Positions 44,964 through 55,740 of a DNA stretch of 64,000 nt are shown here, one piece after another; within the stretch, counting starts at the first letter, position 1; every line of letters begins with the position of its first letter. The position numbers and the translations under genes were made by a program. The DNA lies in NCBI GenBank assembly GCA_030272155.1, contig CP126201.1, forward strand, positions 1,408,501 to 1,472,500, in the 5' to 3' direction. Under the pieces are notes generated by a model, which was not told the origin of the DNA, made no database searches, and was given only the letters and a program-made list of their open reading frames with translations. The DNA is from Tetradesmus obliquus. Its lineage: Eukaryota; Chlorophyta; Chlorophyceae; Sphaeropleales; Scenedesmaceae.

Positions 44964-45848
44964 AAACGGGGCAACAGATTCGGGAATAGCGCTGCATGAG
45001 TCGCATGGCATGTTATGTTGTTGTTGTTGTTGTTTCAGTTGCATGGCTGGAAGCTCAGGTGTGTGGCAAACAGCAGTTGGAGGGTCTTGGGAGCACTACC
45101 TTGCATCTGATGACATGTGCACCCTCTCAGGTTGCAGCGGAGCATACCTGCGTTTGTTTGACCAGCTTACCTCCACCGACAAGTGCATGGTTGATCACAC
45201 AATGGCGCACACAATGGATGGGTGTTTATGGACAATGATTCTTGGTGGGTGCATATTATGCGATCTGTGCGGCGATGCTTGCAGGACATTGGCGCAAGGG
45301 TGATGATCAGCCCACTCTGTCTGCATGTATGTGCCGCAGCTGTTGCATTGAAACGAGCAGCCCTGAAGCCTCCTCATGTATGCATATCGTCGTGCAGCAG
45401 GCACCAAGTCTTGCTGCCAGCGCCTGTAATGGGCGGCCGCAGTTACGCTTGTTGCTTGCTGCCAGTTTGCAGCAGCTGCTAGGCAGGGTGCGGCACGTGC
45501 TGTTGTGCATACAAGCGGCCGCATTCGTGGGTTTGCATGTGTATTGCTGCATAATGTTTGCGTGCATATAAAAAAGACCTGTGTGGCCAAGCGTGGGATG
45601 TCTCGGGCGGCTCCCAACCGTGCTTTGTGAAATAGGGGCTGTTGGTTCTGTGCTGTTTGAAGTAGCGGCTGTTGTTTTGTGCTTGGGCATGTGTGGCCTG
45701 TGGTGGTTGTGTGCATGATGGAACTTCAGTGGCATGTGTTGGGGTGAGGTGGTTCTCCCTGCATCAGAGCACAGGCGGCGGGACTGTGCTGTAGGTCAAG
45801 GTGGATGGTCATAAATAGCCGGCTGGCATGGCAGGGAGCAAAGCGGGT

Positions 45849-45861
45849 GGCAGTGCTGCTG

Positions 45862-45921
<60 letters not shown>
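45849..45921 (+). repeat. CTG trinucleotide run
   Basis: A nearly pure run of more than 20 CTG units with one interruption (CTACTG near the start). It is not adjacent to a recognised exon. Confidence 0.95.
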
Positions 45922-45923
<2 letters not shown>

Positions 45924-46269
45924 AGCGGTGAGTGATGTTGGCGAGCTGGCAGCATGCGCGCTGGACAGCACTGCTGCAGTATACGAGCTAGCTGGGAGGT
46001 GGAAGTCTGGACTTTTCTTAAACCTAGCAGCGGCATGTCTGCATTGCATTGCATCGCTCAGTGTCCGTGTGTGCATCTTACTCTGAAGACTTGTAGCAGT
46101 GCTGCGTGCTTGCGCTGTTCGATGGGCAGTCTGGACTGCAGCTGGCAGCTGCTGACTATTTAGAGAGCTATGGCTTGTGAGTTATCTGCTGTGAACGCCT
46201 TGATCTGCCAGAGGAGCTGCACTCAGCTGGTCAAGCACAGCAATGGTTGCCGGCATCTGTTGCTGCTTA

Positions 46270-46398
46270 TCTTTCATGGCGCGGATCCTCTTTGCTACAC
46301 TTCACGGCATGCATGTACACTTCACGGCATGCAGGCCGGGGATCCTCTTTGCTACACTTCACGGCATGCATGTATCTAAGGCGTGCAGGCCGGGGATG
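46270..46398. repeat. About 68-bp tandem duplication
   Basis: GGATCCTCTTTGCTACACTT and CACGGCATGCATGTA are present twice, with an extra internal copy of CACTTCACGGCATGCA. Noncoding. Confidence 0.85.
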
Positions 46399-47044
46399 CT
46401 TGCTGACTGATTGTGCTGTTGACGGAGACATCGCATGTTGTTTGTCGGCGGGTGCTGTGACTCCTCAGGGCTGGGTGTTCCTCAGAGCTTCGGATGGTTT
46501 CCTGATGCAGCAGCAGCAGCATTACGCAGCCATGCACTGGCTGCTGCTGCTGCTGCTGCTGCTACTGGCTTGTTGTCGACCTGCTGAATCTGGCAGATTC
46601 ATTGCAACAATCCCATGCAGCTGGTTTGGTTATGGGGGGACTGCAGCATCGTTGGCTGTCTTCTCAACGGCGCTTGGCCTGTTGCACCTGTGAATGTGCA
46701 GCATATTGTTGGCTGGGAGGTGCGGTGTTTGCCATTGGGTGTGCGCGCTTCGCTTTCCGCGCCCTCATTCTTTTGTTTTGGGGTCCTGATGGGGGCAGCT
46801 GCCGCGGCATGGTACATGCCAGGCGCAGCTGTATCTGTTTTCTGGTGGCGGATGGCTGACCGTGCATCTGGTGTGTGAGATGTGCCGTCCCGCTGGGAGA
46901 ACAGCCTGTTATCGGTGTAGCAGCGCACTGCTTGCGCTGCACGCACATCACCTAGAACATCACTTTGAACTTCCTGAAGTGTGGCATGCATAAGGGTTGC
47001 GACAGTACAGGCATCACACAGCACACTTGGCTTTTGCTGATTGT

Positions 47045-47200
47045 ACATTCTACACTCTCAGCACAGTAAGTGCATTGCTCTGCTGCTGATGTCAAGCAAG
47101 CAGGGTGACTGTGCTGACTGTGCTGTGTGTACAGTTGTGCACTCTCAGCACAGGAGGTGCATTGCTCAGCTGCTGATGCCCAGCAAGCAGCGTGGCTGTG
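47045..47200. repeat. About 110-bp imperfect tandem duplication
   Basis: Two copies share CACTCTCAGCACAG, GTGCATTGCTC and GCTGCTGATG. Noncoding as far as can be seen. Confidence 0.75.
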
Positions 47201-47934
47201 GTGATGGTGCTATGTCAGCTTGCCACGTACGCTGCTGACTGCAAGCAGCTGCCAGGCACGTGCGTCATAAACAGCTGCTGCTCTTGGCCTGCGGCGGCGG
47301 CATGGTTTGTTTGTGCTCGATCTGCTCCATCTGCTCGATCTTCTCGACCTGCTCGACCTGCTTACAGGAGATGTGCTGCAGCTGTCTCATGTTTCTGGTT
47401 CCGGCTTCGCGCTGATGTACTTCAACTAACGCGTGCTGGCATCGCTGATGATTGGCTGCACGGGTGTGTTGGTGCCTTTGTTGCTGCCTGCTTCAGAGTG
47501 CCTCGGCAGAATGGCTCTGTGTTTGCTGCTGGCTGGTGGCGCGTCAGCTTGAGCAGCACAGTGCATGTGTGCGTGTTTATGCGTGTGTGTGGTATGTGGA
47601 CGTTGTAGCTGTGACCGTTCAATGTATGGGACTTCTTGAAGGTGTGCGGGGCGTGTTCTGTTTGGCGTATCTGTGCAGAACATGCTGGGTGGATGGGGAA
47701 AACTTAGCTGGTCAGTTGCGCCCGGAGTGTGGCCTTTACTCAGTGGGTTGCCAGATGCACTCCAGGGTTAGATTCTCGGCCGCATGCTTTGGGTCTCACT
47801 TTCACTGTCGTGCGCTGCAGCAGCTAACTGCAGAGCTTCGAACTTTGGCTGCAGGCTGCGGTTGTGGCAACCGCATGACCTGATCAAGCACTCTGCACAC
47901 TTCAGGCTTGACAGGGCAGCGCATGGCTGCCCTG

Positions 47935-48155
47935 GCGCTAGGCTGCTGCTGATCCTGCGGGCAATCCGTACAGCGGCAGTGGGCTGATTGGTGTGCAGCT
48001 CACCCATTGCTGCAAAGTACTCTCGTGCTGTGGTGTCGACAGGCTGCTGCCGATCCTGTGGGCAATCCGTACAGCGGTGAAGTTGGCAGGGGGCTGAATG
48101 GAGTGCAGCTCACCCATTGCTGCAAAGTACTCTCGTGCTGTGGTGTCGACAGTTG
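47935..48155. repeat. About 105-bp tandem duplication
   Basis: Two copies share GGCAATCCGTACAGCGG and CACCCATTGCTGCAAAGTAC, ending in GTGTCGACAG, with one short internal insertion in the second copy. Noncoding. Confidence 0.9.
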
Positions 48156-48250
48156 ATTTCGATTTCCTACACCCGTTGATCAGTCGTGGGGAGCTTTGCG
48201 GTGTGTGGAAGCTGCTGCAGCGGTGGCAGCTAGCTGGTGAGTTCAAGCAG

Positions 48251-48251
<1 letters not shown>

Positions 48252-48309
<58 letters not shown>
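48252..48309 (+). repeat. CTG trinucleotide run
   Basis: About 19 pure CTG units. Elsewhere in the window such runs often sit just before an acceptor, so an exon could follow; a CAG occurs at 48315-48317. Confidence 0.95.
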
Positions 48310-48310
<1 letters not shown>

Positions 48311-51300
48311 GTGCAGCACAGCCAATGATGATGTGGTTAGCTGTGTCGCGGCACTGGTGCTGCTGCTACACGTGTTGCTGATCACATATTGCATTCAAAA
48401 ACATAAAACTGCAGACTCATGGGCACAGTCGGAGTCTGCATGGTGGGAATGTGTGTCTCAGCTGTTGTGGTGAGAAACACGGCTTGGCGCACAGCGCGTG
48501 CGTGTGCGCGTGTGCCCTCTCAGTATGTTGTCCTTTTGTGCATGTGTGTGTTTATGTATGCAAAGTTGTGTTGGCAGTACTTTTGAGGTTGAGCATCTAG
48601 CAGCTGCAAACTTCCATGGCACAGACCATGGAGCAGATCCTGAGCTAGTGGAGCCTCAGGTTACCATGTGCATTGTACGCACTGTCCATAACGTTGCCTT
48701 TCATGCATAAGCAACCCAGCACTGTGACTTCTCACACAGAGACACGCGCGCACACGCACACACGCACTGTGTGCGCATGTGTTGGCATGCGTGTGTTTTG
48801 CGTCTGCCTGCACCAGGTCGTGCACGACTGACAGACAGCAACCATGTTGGGTCTGTGCAGAGGCTTTGCGCGCAAGCACAGCAGCACTTGAGACCGTGCC
48901 ATAGAGATGGACCACGCAGTGGTGCGTTGTGTGTCGCTGCATGCAATAGGTGGTTCTCTTGGCATTCACGCTGCTGCGGGATGCATGCAGCAGCGCTAGT
49001 CTGCCTTTTGTGTACAGGTTTGATCAGCTGTAGAGCCTGCTGCAGTTTGTAGGTCCGTTTCATGTTAGCAGCAGGTGCTTGAAGCGGCCCGCCGAGCACC
49101 ATGCAGTAGGCTTCCCGACTCATTTTGAATGCGTGCCTGCTTGCTGCTGCGCTCAACGCAGCGGCGCCAGCTACTTTTTGCAGGCGGCCGCAGCTCCGTT
49201 GCCTTAGGACTGCGCTGACCTGCCACTTTCACAGTATCGTGTGGTGTATATCCTTGTCCGCTGCTGAGCCTATGTCCTGGCTCGGCGCGCTGCACTGGGG
49301 ACTGCCAGCATCTTGTGTCTGCCGCAATCCTTCAGAGGCACGTGCTTACAGGGTACTGTTGGCCGCTGCGTGTAGGATTGTTGGCGCGTTGTCGGCTGCA
49401 CCGCGGCCAATCCACTTGGTGCGCTACTTGCGACACGTCATGAGTGTTCTGTCAGGTTATGATCCTTGGGGGTCGCCGGGTTGTTTTGGGGCGAACTCCT
49501 GCCGGGGGAATCGCTGCTGCTGAGCTTGTGCGGCTATGTTTGCAAACGCAAGTGCCTGCTGTGCTGTGCTGCTTGAGGCAACAACAGCTTGCAGCTTTTT
49601 ATGGCCTTGTATGGCTTGCTTCAAATGCCGTGTGTGCTTGCTGCGCAGGCCTCTGATTAACTTGCGTGCCGGGCCGGGGGCGTGTGTGCACGACGATGCG
49701 CTTGCTGCTCGTGTGTGCGCACCTCGCGTGCTCTGCCGTATGTCTGTTGAATGGGATGGATGATTCAAACACACCGCGTGAGTGATCTTGTTACTTCTTG
49801 GTCGTCCGCGCAGCCCCTTTGGCTGCGCCTGCACTGTGGTTGGTGCTCACAGGTTGCTGCGCTCTGTCTCTGTGCTGTCAGCGGTGGCTTAGCTGGCAGC
49901 TGCATCGCTGCAGCCAACGGCCGCTGCCTCGCTTGGCTTTTGTGCTGCAGCCGCTACTGTCCTCAGGCAGTCATGTCGAATGCAGTCATGTCGAATGCAT
50001 GGTGTCAAGACCGGGCCGTGTGGGTCGGCGGCTGGGGTGTGATCACAGCACGCATCGTGCCAGTGGCATTTTTACATGAGCAGTACATCCATGTGCATGC
50101 ACGAATGCGGGGTGCAGGCATGATGCTTGGGCAAGGCGGCTGCATTCTACTCTCTCGCGCCCCGCGGTGCGCTCGGCGCGGCTGGAACTGCCCCTGACGC
50201 GGGGTTGCAGCAAACTTGTGCATGGGCGTACTCTGGGCAGGCTGCACTGAAGCTTTGTTTGGTTATGAGATGTTTAAAAGTACAACTTCAGGGCTGCATG
50301 TGGTGGCAGTGGCGGGGCACTTTCTGGCGGGTGGCGGTGGTGGGCATACTGGGGGTGCGCCTGCTGCAAGCTGTGCATCAAGTGCAGGCCTGAGATAAAA
50401 ATTTGGTTCATGAGGGGAAGAGCTTAAAAGTCACAGCATTTGGTGGGGCCGCCATGGTTCCCTGCCCTTAGCGCAGCTGTGTGACGTTTGTCCATGGTGT
50501 TGTTGCGCGTTGTTACAATTCAGTTCACTGTGCTTGCTGCAATTGTGCTGCAGGTCAGTCAGTGTCTGCTGCTGTGGCGCACCAAAGCACCTGTCGGTGC
50601 AGCAGCCTCTTGTGTGTTGGCAAAGTGCTGGCTCTGTGCGTGCAGTTTCTGCAGCTCGCCCTAGACCTGCTGTTGACAGAGAGTTTGCATTGTGTGCATG
50701 TACGCAGACCGAAGCAGGCGTCAAAGTGATGGGCACACTCCTGTGCTCAGCCCTGCAGGGGGTTCTGCAAGGGGTAAGGCAGCTTGCAATCAACTACTGG
50801 CGGTGTGTTTGTGCTCAGCTTTTGGCTCGCGTGCTTGTGCGTGTGTGCCTTGTTCTGCGTGTTTTTGAGTGTGTGCGAGCTGGCTTGCCGTGCTGCCGGC
50901 TGCATGCATGCCGCAGCGCATGTCTGAATAGACAGCTGGCAAGCAGGGCGTGTCCTGCTTTGCAGCACAGCTGCTCTTGCATGCCACTCTGACGCAGAGG
51001 CTGTTGGTGCATGTGCTGTTGCATCACAAGGACTGTCTATATGGGCTGCAGCATCGTCTGTTGATGCGCGCTGCATCAATCGAACGTGTCCGACGTGTCG
51101 CCGTACTGCTTGGGTTGCTGGGCAGTGCGGCAGCAGTCGTGCATTGACAGCTGCTGCAGCTTTTCCAACGTCACCTGGTAGGCGATGTTTTTGCAGTTGC
51201 GTGCGTGCCATTGCTGTGTTGCAGCAGTTGCCCCTGCTTGCTGTGCCTGCGGTGTGGTCTGCGCAGCACAGTGTGTTGTTCAACAGGCCAGCAGACTGGT

Positions 51301-52316
51301 CCCGTCTGAGCACTGCGCAGCACGCGGGCTGTGCCGGACATTTTCATGGAGTTGGTTGCATCCAGAACGTCGGGTGCTTTGATGATGAACTGGACACAGC
51401 ATCACCGAGAGAAGCCGCAATGCAGGAATGGTATGTTCCTGTTGTGGGTGTCTCTCGCCGCTGCCTGTCGTCCTTGGCATTGGATTGGAGATAGGAACGG
51501 CATGAGCATATGCCATGATGGGACATCAAGCAGCAGCAGCCGTTCAGTGTCAGCTGCGGCTACTGTGTGCTTTGGAATGTCATGTCATGTTTAGCTGTGG
51601 TGTCAGAACTGTCCATGTGCTGGCAGATGAGTTGAGCCGGCGATCTAACATTGTCTATCGCAGCGCTTGCTGTCATGGTGTCTGCTGTCAGCGCTCCGCC
51701 GGCTGTGATGTTTCTTTTTGCCGTGACATCAAGCTGCGGGACGCTGCTGTTTGTGACTCATGGCAGGGGCTGTATGCTGCATGGTACCCACCCTGCCTAT
51801 TTGGCCGCTGGATGACTTGCAGATCGGCAAGGTCCGCGGCTGCCACACAGGTCCTGTGTTCGAACCACGTGCAATGCATGTGTTGGATCCCGATCTGTGC
51901 TGGCCTGGATTCCGTGTTGCACAGATGTTGCTGCTGCGGTCTACGGCAGTGCTGTCGGTTCAGCCTGTTGTTAGTCTGGCGTAACTGCCCGTCTGTAGCT
52001 GTTACTGACAGCACAACCCTGGCATGCCCTGGGTAGGGTTTCAGGATTGGTGATAGCTGCACAGATGGCTGCTCGAGAAACTTTCAAGTAAAAATATACA
52101 AGCTTGAAGTGTCGTGACATACACACACTGCGAACACTGCACCTGTGCTTTCTGCCACCCTTCAGACAAGCAAGCTCAGCAGCAGTAGCACTCCTGACTG
52201 CACACACGTTCGTATTCGTTTGCTGCTATTTGTATGCAAAGAACGCTTCAAACATTTGCGTATATCATAGTTGCTTCATCGTAATAGTGTGACTGCGAGT
52301 TCTCTGGGCAGCTTCG

Positions 52317-55300
52317 ATGGCGGGGCAGCTCGAGAGTGTGCCGCTAGAGCCCTTGCCCCTGCCAACACAGATCACAGCAAGCGACGGCACGCGGTTAGAT
52401 GGACGAGGCTACGAGGAGTTTAGAAGCGTGTGTAAGTTGCAAGCTGCGCCACTTCACAGCAGCAGCATACAGTCACACTGTAGCAGCAGATGCAGCAGTA
52501 GCAGCAGCAGACATGCCGGCAACTTTCGCGACGAGTAACGTTGTATGCTACTGCTCGGCTCTCTGCAGTCATAGACACCAAAGTTATCAGCAGAGCTGCT
52601 GGCTCGGCTTATGTGGAGCTGGGAGACACCAAAGTCATGGCAGCAGTGTGAGTGACGCAGCTGTCAACAGGCTGGCTTAACTGTGCTCTGCTGCCCTGTT
52701 CTACCCAATCAGTCATTTGCTTAATGATGTTTTGACTTTTCTCAGTCCTGATGATTTGCTTTTGAGCATCTCAAGCTTCAGCAGCTGTAGCACACCATCA
52801 TACGCTGCAGCCTGAACTTATTCACAAGCACTGCACGCCTTGCATGTACCACCTCACCATAGCTGAGGTATGGCTGCTGCAACTCTTTGTGCTTGTTTTT
52901 GGCTGACAAAGAGCTTTGCTTGTTGCATCTGCAATTGCAGGTATGGCCCGCGGCAAAGTGAGCGCAAGTTTGGGTTCAGCGACAGGGGCAGGCTGAACTG
53001 CGAACTGAACTTCACATCAGTTGCCCAGAAAGTTCGCGGGAAGCAGCAGCAGGTGCGGCACCAAGCTCTTGTCGAGTGACGCGCTAGCCGACAGCCTGCC
53101 GTTCATTCGGCTCAGCACTGCTCGCGTACTGCATGCAGTTGTACTGCTGCATCACTGTCTGGCTTCCTGCTGGCAGTGCCGGCTGCCAAAGCCTGTCAAA
53201 GCAAGGACCATTAGTCCTTGTAACAATCAACACTATCACACTTCATCCTGGATATCATCCCAGATGGGGCCACATAGCGGTTCGTGGTCACTGTCTGGCG
53301 TCCTGCTGGCAGTGCCGGCTGGCAGCACACAGCAGCCTTTCTTTTGGCAGTTGTAAAGATGGACAGTCTAACATGAAAAAAGCAGATCTGCGCACGTTAA
53401 AGTTGTGGTACATCTTACAGTTGCGACACCGTTGCATGACAGCCTGCAGGCGTGTTATAACGGAGCAACGGCAGCTGATGCACTGAGTAACAAGGTGGCA
53501 GTGATCGCATGGTTCGTTTTGGATTGTGCGGCCTGCATGCCATGCGGCTGCTGCTTGCTGGTCTGCCTGTCGTCCCTGCAGCGGGCGTTCCTCCAGGAGT
53601 TGTCAGCGCAGCTGGTAACCACGCTGCATTGACGATTGCACAGGTCAAGAAGCTCAGGTGCCTGCCTGCCTGCTTGTATGCCTGCCTGCCTCACTGCTGC
53701 CTTCCTCTTTATGCTGCAGCGGGTGTCGCGCAAGGAGTTGTCAGCGCAGCTCACAACCACGCTGCAAGGGGTGGTTGACCTCGACAGGTTCCCCAAAGCT
53801 GTGGTTGATGTGGCGGTGCTGGTGCTGCAGGTGTGCAGCATGTTACAATCAAAGCAGTGGTCACTTCGGCTAGTGTACTGTGCTGTTTGATTCTTTTGAG
53901 CTTCACCCCTGCTTGCAGCGTGGTTAGGCATTTACGTTTTACCTTAGACAGTGCTCTGCATGTCCTGCCCAAGGCATGGTTATGTATGGTCGGTGTTCCC
54001 ATGCAGCGCGTCAGCACTGTGCGCAGCTGCCTGCATGAAACAAATGCATGCCTTTTCCAACACCAACATGCTGTGCTACGTGTGCTGTTGCCTGTTGCTT
54101 GATGTTTCCTTGCCTCAGGCTGACGGAGGGGAGCTGGCAGCAGCAATCTGTGGAGCATGATTTGGCCACGTATATGCCGTGCTATGTCAGCTTTAAGTGT
54201 TGAGAGTTCACTCAGTCACCTGGTATAGACCAAACACGTCTTCCTTTCCAACACTGACATGCTGCGCCGTGTGTGCTGCCGCTTGCCACTTTGATTCGTG
54301 TCAAAATTGTGCATGTTGGCTTCCCCCAGGCTGATGGAGGGGAGCTGGCAGCAGCCATCTGCGCAGCCAGCGCAGCTCTTGCAGATGCGTCAATCGAGCA
54401 GACTGACGTGTTGCCTGCATGCTCAGTGGTGAGCGGCAGGAGTTGCCTGATGATTGGATGTCAGTATACTCATGGCTCTGCAGGGTGGGCGGGCCTTTCA
54501 GCTGCATGCATATTGAGGTGTGTGCTGCCAGACGGCAACGTGCCATGACAGTTTGCCATGTCTGCTGTTCAGCGGTAAGCGTTGCTGTCGGCATGACTGT
54601 GAACCCCACAAGATACAGCTGAATGTGCTGTTAGTGTTATTCAGGGTGTCACTATTGTCATTCTGGCTGCAGGCGCTGCTGGAAGGCAAGCTGCTGCTGG
54701 ACCCTGTGCCTCAAACCTGTGCATACTGTTCACAGAAACATCACTCTATCAACATTAAGATATGTATGTTTGCACTGCATAATCTTGCTGCTGCAGGCGC
54801 TGGTGGAAGGCAAGCTGCTGCTGGATCCTGTGCCGCACGAGTCAGCGCAGCAGCAAGGGTCGCTGCTGGTGGCCTACTCCTCAGCAGCAAACCAGGTGGG
54901 AGCTGCTGCAGCTTGTATAGACACGCGACGCAGCATAGTGAATGCCACGCTGCGCACCTCTAAGCTGCGCACCTCTAAGCACAGCTGGACCAAGAGGCCC
55001 CCGCTTGTGCTTGTGCTTGGTGTCGCATGAGCCAAGTGTGTACTTACGACTGGCAGTTCTTGCTGCGCCGTCCACGGGGCTTGTTTAGATGCAGGTTTCT
55101 TGTAACTTTTAAGTTGTAAGTACTGTGGCGGGGGCTGGCTGCCCTCCGTTTCTGTGCATGGCATGAAGAGGCGACTGCCAGAGCATGCTGTCGCCTGATG
55201 CTGGTTCTGATTGATTGCTGCTAAGTTTTTTTGTCTGACGCGATTATTGCATTGTTTGCAGGTGATGCAGATGCACCTCACTGGCTCCTGGTCTGCTGGG

Positions 55301-55441
55301 CAGGTCAAAGAGGGCCTGGAGTTGGCCATGGGCGGGTGCCAGCAGCTGCGCGGCCTGATGCGCCAGACGCTGCTGGACGCAGCAGCAGATGATGACGAGG
55401 ATCCGGATGCAGCTGGTGGTGATGCCATGCAGGAAGGCTAA
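52317..55441 (+). CDS. MTR3: Exosome core RNase-PH-fold subunit, MTR3/EXOSC6-like
   Basis: Subunit of the nine-component RNA exosome ring, used in 3'-5' RNA decay and rRNA processing. Exons 52317-52431, 52569-52647, 52941-53052, 53720-53830, 54330-54428, 54797-54895, 55262-55441 join in phase to 264 aa. RLDGR at residues 26-30, VISRAAGSAYVELGDTKVM, VYGPRQSERKFGFSDRG, RLNCELNFTSVA, KELSAQLTTTLQGVV, FPKAVVDVAVLVLQADGG, SAALADASIEQTDVLPACS, KLLLDPV and a C-terminal MHLTGSWSAG helix, then an acidic tail (DDDEDPDAAGG). The GRLNC-type strand and FPK..VDV fit MTR3/RRP41L better than RRP41. No phosphorolytic site is expected in this eukaryotic ring subunit. Partial copies of exon starts lie upstream of exons 4, 5 and 6. 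Confidence 0.88.
53100..53345 (+). repeat. Intronic duplication in MTR3
   Basis: CACTGTCTGGC(T/G)TCCTGC followed by TGGCAGTGCCGGCTG occurs at about 53153-53187 and 53296-53330. The copies lie within one intron and match no recognised exon. Confidence 0.8.
53565..53640 (+). repeat. Echo of MTR3 exon 4 start
   Basis: CTGCAG followed by a copy of the first about 17 codons (RxxxxELSAQLxTTL) lies about 140 bp before the true exon 4 at 53720. The copy soon reaches a stop in that frame. Confidence 0.88.
54110..54165 (+). repeat. Echo of MTR3 exon 5 start
   Basis: CAG followed by ADGGELAAAIC codons lies about 210 bp before the true exon 5 at 54330. It diverges into a stop after about 14 codons. Confidence 0.88.
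54668..54715 (+). repeat. Echo of MTR3 exon 6 start
   Basis: CTGCAG followed by ALLEGKLLLDPVP codons lies about 125 bp before the true exon 6 at 54797 (ALVEGKLLLDPVP). Confidence 0.9.
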
Positions 55442-55494
55442 TGATGCACGGCAAGGGCGTCAAAGGGGTTTGGTTTGAAGGCAGGCCCGGTCTT

Positions 55495-55620
55495 TGTAAC
55501 TCAAGTTGACTGCAAACCCTGGTGCAAGCAAACCTAATGGTTCATGACATCAATTCGGTGTGAAACACCAGCTGAGCCAGACCATGGTATGATGTAAGCG
55601 AGAGTAGTTGGTGAATGTAA
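55495..55620 (+). terminator. TGTAA cleavage/polyadenylation signals after MTR3
   Basis: TGTAA, the usual green-algal nuclear poly(A) signal, occurs at 55495-55499, 55593-55597 and 55616-55620. The first is 54 bp after the stop. The next gene starts at 55741, so the MTR3 3' end and the next promoter are tightly packed. Confidence 0.6.
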
Positions 55621-55740
55621 GCAGGGACGCGGCTGCACGTTTGAGGGCGTAATGTCCTTATGTCCAGCGTGCTCGCCTGGGCCTGCTTGAGTTGCTCATG
55701 CATCTGATCGGGTTAACGCTTAGAACAGGAAATATTAAAT

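Larger units (their letters stand above)
44964..52316. other. Largest gene-free interval
   Basis: In 7.3 kb I see no recognisable gene. A TGTAA cleavage signal at 45425-45429 could end the CCCH transcript. Long CTG runs lie at 45849-45920 and 48252-48309. Tandem duplications occur at 46270-46395, 47045-47200 and 47935-48152, and CTGCTCGAT-type repeats at 47316-47362. The frame behind the 48252 run (to 48473) codes one hydrophobic segment (VAALVLLLHVLLITYCI) and is a weak candidate exon. Confidence 0.5.
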
